A stretch of 39,606 nucleotides of DNA, from the NCBI GenBank assembly GCA_905234855.1, contig CAJOIU010000015.1:1-39606 (forward strand), in the 5' to 3' direction. Numbering within the stretch: the first letter of the stretch is position 1; each line of letters begins with the position of its first letter. The position numbers and the translations under genes were made by a program. The DNA comes from an uncultured Oscillospiraceae bacterium (lineage in GTDB: Bacteria; Bacillota; Clostridia; Oscillospirales; Oscillospiraceae). The notes beneath the pieces were generated by a model that made no database searches, had not been told where the DNA came from, and was given only the letters and a program-made list of their open reading frames with translations. Shown one piece after another: positions 37,779-39,606 of this stretch.

Positions 37779-37812
37779 AGAACATCTGTCCAAAAGACAG
37801 GTGTTCTTTTTT
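37779..37812 (+). terminator. Terminator of tRNA-Ala
   Basis: AGAACATCTGTC (37779-37790) pairs with GACAGGTGTTCT (37796-37807), with one wobble and a CAAAA loop, followed by T6. It also lies just beyond the 3' end of the convergent recombinase gene. Confidence 0.85.
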
Positions 37813-37822
37813 GCTGTTTTTA

Positions 37823-39442
37823 CTAAATTGCCGTGGGTAAAACCGTGGGAACCACGGGTATGGGCTCCTGCATCGAGAAAGATTGCAGCGCCTCGAAGGA
37901 CACGTTCAGGTCTACGGAAAGCTGATACCCGCGGCCCACATGGACTGCCTTGATGAACTGGCAGACGATCATCTTTTTGGCATCGAATGAGCATTTATCA
38001 TACAGATCAGCCCAGCTCAGGATCCGATGGTATTCGTCATGTAGATTCTGTGCTCCGGCAATCAGCTCGTTCAATTCTTCATTCGCCTTGTCATAGATCG
38101 CCTGTGCAGAAGCCAGCTTTTCCTGTGCCTCATACACCAATGTGGTCAGAAGCTCGGCATCGAGCTTGCTCTCCCCGCGGATGACCTTGATAGTTTCCGC
38201 TTTCAGATCGTCGTGATCCTTCTGTGCAGTCTTTACCGTTTCCAGTGACCTGTCTGCTTTCGCTCTGGCAAGATCGATGTCCTTCTGGTGCTGTGCGGAG
38301 ATCAGGTCCTTTTCCGGGATAGTTTTGATCTGGCTGAAGATGTTGCGAATCACCTGATCCATGATGCAATCCAGCCGATCCACGGTATAAACTGTCTGCC
38401 CGCCGCAGTCGGCCGGGTGACGTACTCCGTAGTGGCATTGATAGCGATACCGTGTCACCCTTCCTTCGCTTCCGTCCGGGTTCTTGCATTTGTGGGAGCT
38501 GGTGGTCAGCGTCAAACGGTTTCCGCAGTGGGCACAGTAAACGCGCCCGGCCAGCAACGCGTGAGCTTTCATGTTCATGGGAAACTCCCGGTGCGGCTGA
38601 ATGCGGCCCTGGGAGATCTTCTGCGCCTGGGCGAAGAGCTCGTCGTCGATGATGCGAAGCTCCTCGATACATGCGGACTGGCTCTCGCCGTTTTTGATGA
38701 TCCCAGTGTACATGACGTTTTTTACGATCCGGTTCAGCGTCGTGTTGGTAAAGTCCTTGCCACCGCGGGCGTGGTAACCATTTTCCTGTAGGAAATGGCT
38801 GAGACGAAGTGTACCGTATCCTTCGGTCACATATTTCTCGAAGATAAGTCGCACAACGGCAGCTTCCTCCTCGTCCACAGCCAGATCAAAAACCTCGCGG
38901 TTGCGCTTGTTGACGCGGCCGTTCTTCACCAGCTTGTAACCGTAAGGATAGTGGCCGCCGGTGTAAAGGCCCTCCTCCGTGAGCTGCCCGATCCGGGTCT
39001 TGGTGCGGATAGAGGTCTTGATGCTCTCGCCAGACGCCTGCCAGAACGTGATGTAGTTCAGTAACTTGTCCACATGGGTCTCAAACGTCCGTTGGCCTTC
39101 CTTGGCGCTCCAGACCTCGATGCCTTGATTGACGAACCATTCCACTACGAACGGCGTCTCGTCATCTCGGCGTCCGAGGCGGTCGAACATAAAGACAAGC
39201 AGGATATCGAATTTCCCTGCTACGGCGTCTTTTCGGATCTCCATGATCGCGTCACGGTCGTTGGCCGAAACCTTAAAGCCGGAGACGCCTTTTTCGGAAA
39301 ACTCCCGTACAAGCGTCCAGCCCTTTTCCTGAATGAACGCATGGCAGTATTCCTTCTGCATGGGGATATCGTCCTTCTCCACCTGTCCGATCGTAGATAC
39401 GCGGTACAGCGTGTAGACACGTTTTTGATTGTTCTGCTCCAT
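37823..39442 (-). CDS. Large serine recombinase of an integrative element
   Basis: 539 aa from ATG 39440-39442, 7 nt after AAGGAG; another ATG 2 codons upstream sits too close to the RBS. Resolvase domain (1-150): VYTLYRVST with nucleophile S16, DILLVFMFDRLGRRDDET and the helix after FWQASGESIKTSIRTKTRIG. Recombinase domain (160-290): GHYPYGYKLV, GYGTLRLSHFLQENGYHARG, TTLNRIVKNVMYTGII. Zinc ribbon: CAHCGNRL with later Cys in YQCHYGVRHPADCGG. A coiled coil follows (IDLARAKADRSLETVKTAQK on). It catalyses site-specific integration and excision through a Ser-DNA link. Its 3' end is 50 nt from tRNA-Ala, and no cargo genes lie within the window. Confidence 0.95.
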   Translation of the reverse strand: MEQNNQKRVYTLYRVSTIGQVEKDDIPMQKEYCHAFIQEKGWTLVREFSEKGVSGFKVSANDRDAIMEIRKDAVAGKFDILLVFMFDRLGRRDDETPFVVEWFVNQGIEVWSAKEGQRTFETHVDKLLNYITFWQASGESIKTSIRTKTRIGQLTEEGLYTGGHYPYGYKLVKNGRVNKRNREVFDLAVDEEEAAVVRLIFEKYVTEGYGTLRLSHFLQENGYHARGGKDFTNTTLNRIVKNVMYTGIIKNGESQSACIEELRIIDDELFAQAQKISQGRIQPHREFPMNMKAHALLAGRVYCAHCGNRLTLTTSSHKCKNPDGSEGRVTRYRYQCHYGVRHPADCGGQTVYTVDRLDCIMDQVIRNIFSQIKTIPEKDLISAQHQKDIDLARAKADRSLETVKTAQKDHDDLKAETIKVIRGESKLDAELLTTLVYEAQEKLASAQAIYDKANEELNELIAGAQNLHDEYHRILSWADLYDKCSFDAKKMIVCQFIKAVHVGRGYQLSVDLNVSFEALQSFSMQEPIPVVPTVLPTAI

Positions 39443-39534
39443 ATACATACTCCTTATCATTGGTGTAAGCGAGATGATGTATATAGCGCATTTCAAGTCA
39501 TTATTCTGCTGTCAAGGTGCATATCATCATCTTT

Positions 39535-39563
39535 ATTATGCCGCACGGCAAAAGATAACGCAA
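39535..39563 (-). promoter_or_regulatory. Promoter of the serine recombinase gene
   Basis: Minus strand: TTGCGT (39558-39563), 17-nt spacer, CATAAT (39535-39540). The leader to ATG 39442 is about 85 nt. Nothing else is recognisable between 39564 and the window end. Confidence 0.5.
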
Positions 39564-39606
39564 CCATGCGGATGGCCTAATCCGAGTGATAAGACGCCAA
39601 AAGGAT

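Noticed and set aside
1-39606. CRISPR array, phage structural genes, toxin-antitoxin pairs or insertion-sequence transposases
   Set aside because: I saw no regularly spaced repeats, no cas genes and no transposase or phage motifs. Mobile signals are limited to the two serine recombinase regions and nearby remnants.

Overview
The window looks like a chromosome segment of a GC-rich, endospore-forming, Gram-positive anaerobe of the class Clostridia, probably an Oscillospiraceae-type gut bacterium. The reasons are spoVAD-spoVAE, a K+-dependent membrane pyrophosphatase, YlmH and YacP/Rae1-type proteins, a BaiCD/FadH-type flavin/FeS oxidoreductase, strong AGGAGG ribosome binding sites and sigma-A promoters. 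This is inferred from protein families only; no database search was possible.

Layout. (1) 1-2170: 5'-truncated NADH:flavin oxidoreductase, then tRNA-Leu(CAA) with its own promoter and terminator. (2) 2171-5586: an accessory patch behind the tRNA. It holds a frameshifted DUF6061-like gene, a minus-strand mini-operon (26-aa ORF, radical SAM enzyme, 52-aa membrane peptide, 115-aa PH-like protein), a head-on fusion of a broken flavodoxin gene and a broken TetR gene, and the C-terminal remnant of a large serine recombinase. (3) 5583-8868: a ribosome-protection-type GTPase fused to a Rae1/YacP-like NYN nuclease domain, followed 1 nt later by ylmH. (4) 8899-10331: spoVAD-spoVAE without spoVAC. (5) 10397-24337: an exopolysaccharide/capsule locus. 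One polyprenyl glycosylphosphotransferase lies on the plus strand. Facing it is a ten-gene minus-strand operon: a second glycosylphosphotransferase, five glycosyltransferases including a WbbI-like galactofuranosyltransferase, two Wzy-like proteins, Wzx and Glf. Glf and WbbI together predict a galactofuranose-containing polymer. (6) 24417-31107: a small YVDPS-type membrane protein with its own promoter and terminator. Above it is a four-gene operon encoding a sulfatase-fold membrane transferase, a YidC/Oxa1 domain fused to a TagF-like polyol-phosphate transferase, a GNAT acetyltransferase, and a cytidylyltransferase-like domain fused to a CobD/HisC-like PLP enzyme. This reads as a surface-polymer phospho-decoration system with an unusual architecture. 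(7) 31282-37516: membrane acyltransferase, threonine synthase, K+-dependent membrane pyrophosphatase and a MATE exporter. (8) 37563-39606: tRNA-Ala(CGC) preceded by a partial copy of its own 5' end, then a complete large serine recombinase whose element probably continues past the window.

Two systems deserve most attention. The first is the GTPase-NYN/YlmH pair, whose domains are each tied by family knowledge to stalled or A-site-occupied ribosomes. The second is the sulfatase / YidC-TagF / GNAT / NTase-PLP operon, which could make and attach an activated amino-alcohol or polyol phosphate to a surface glycan.
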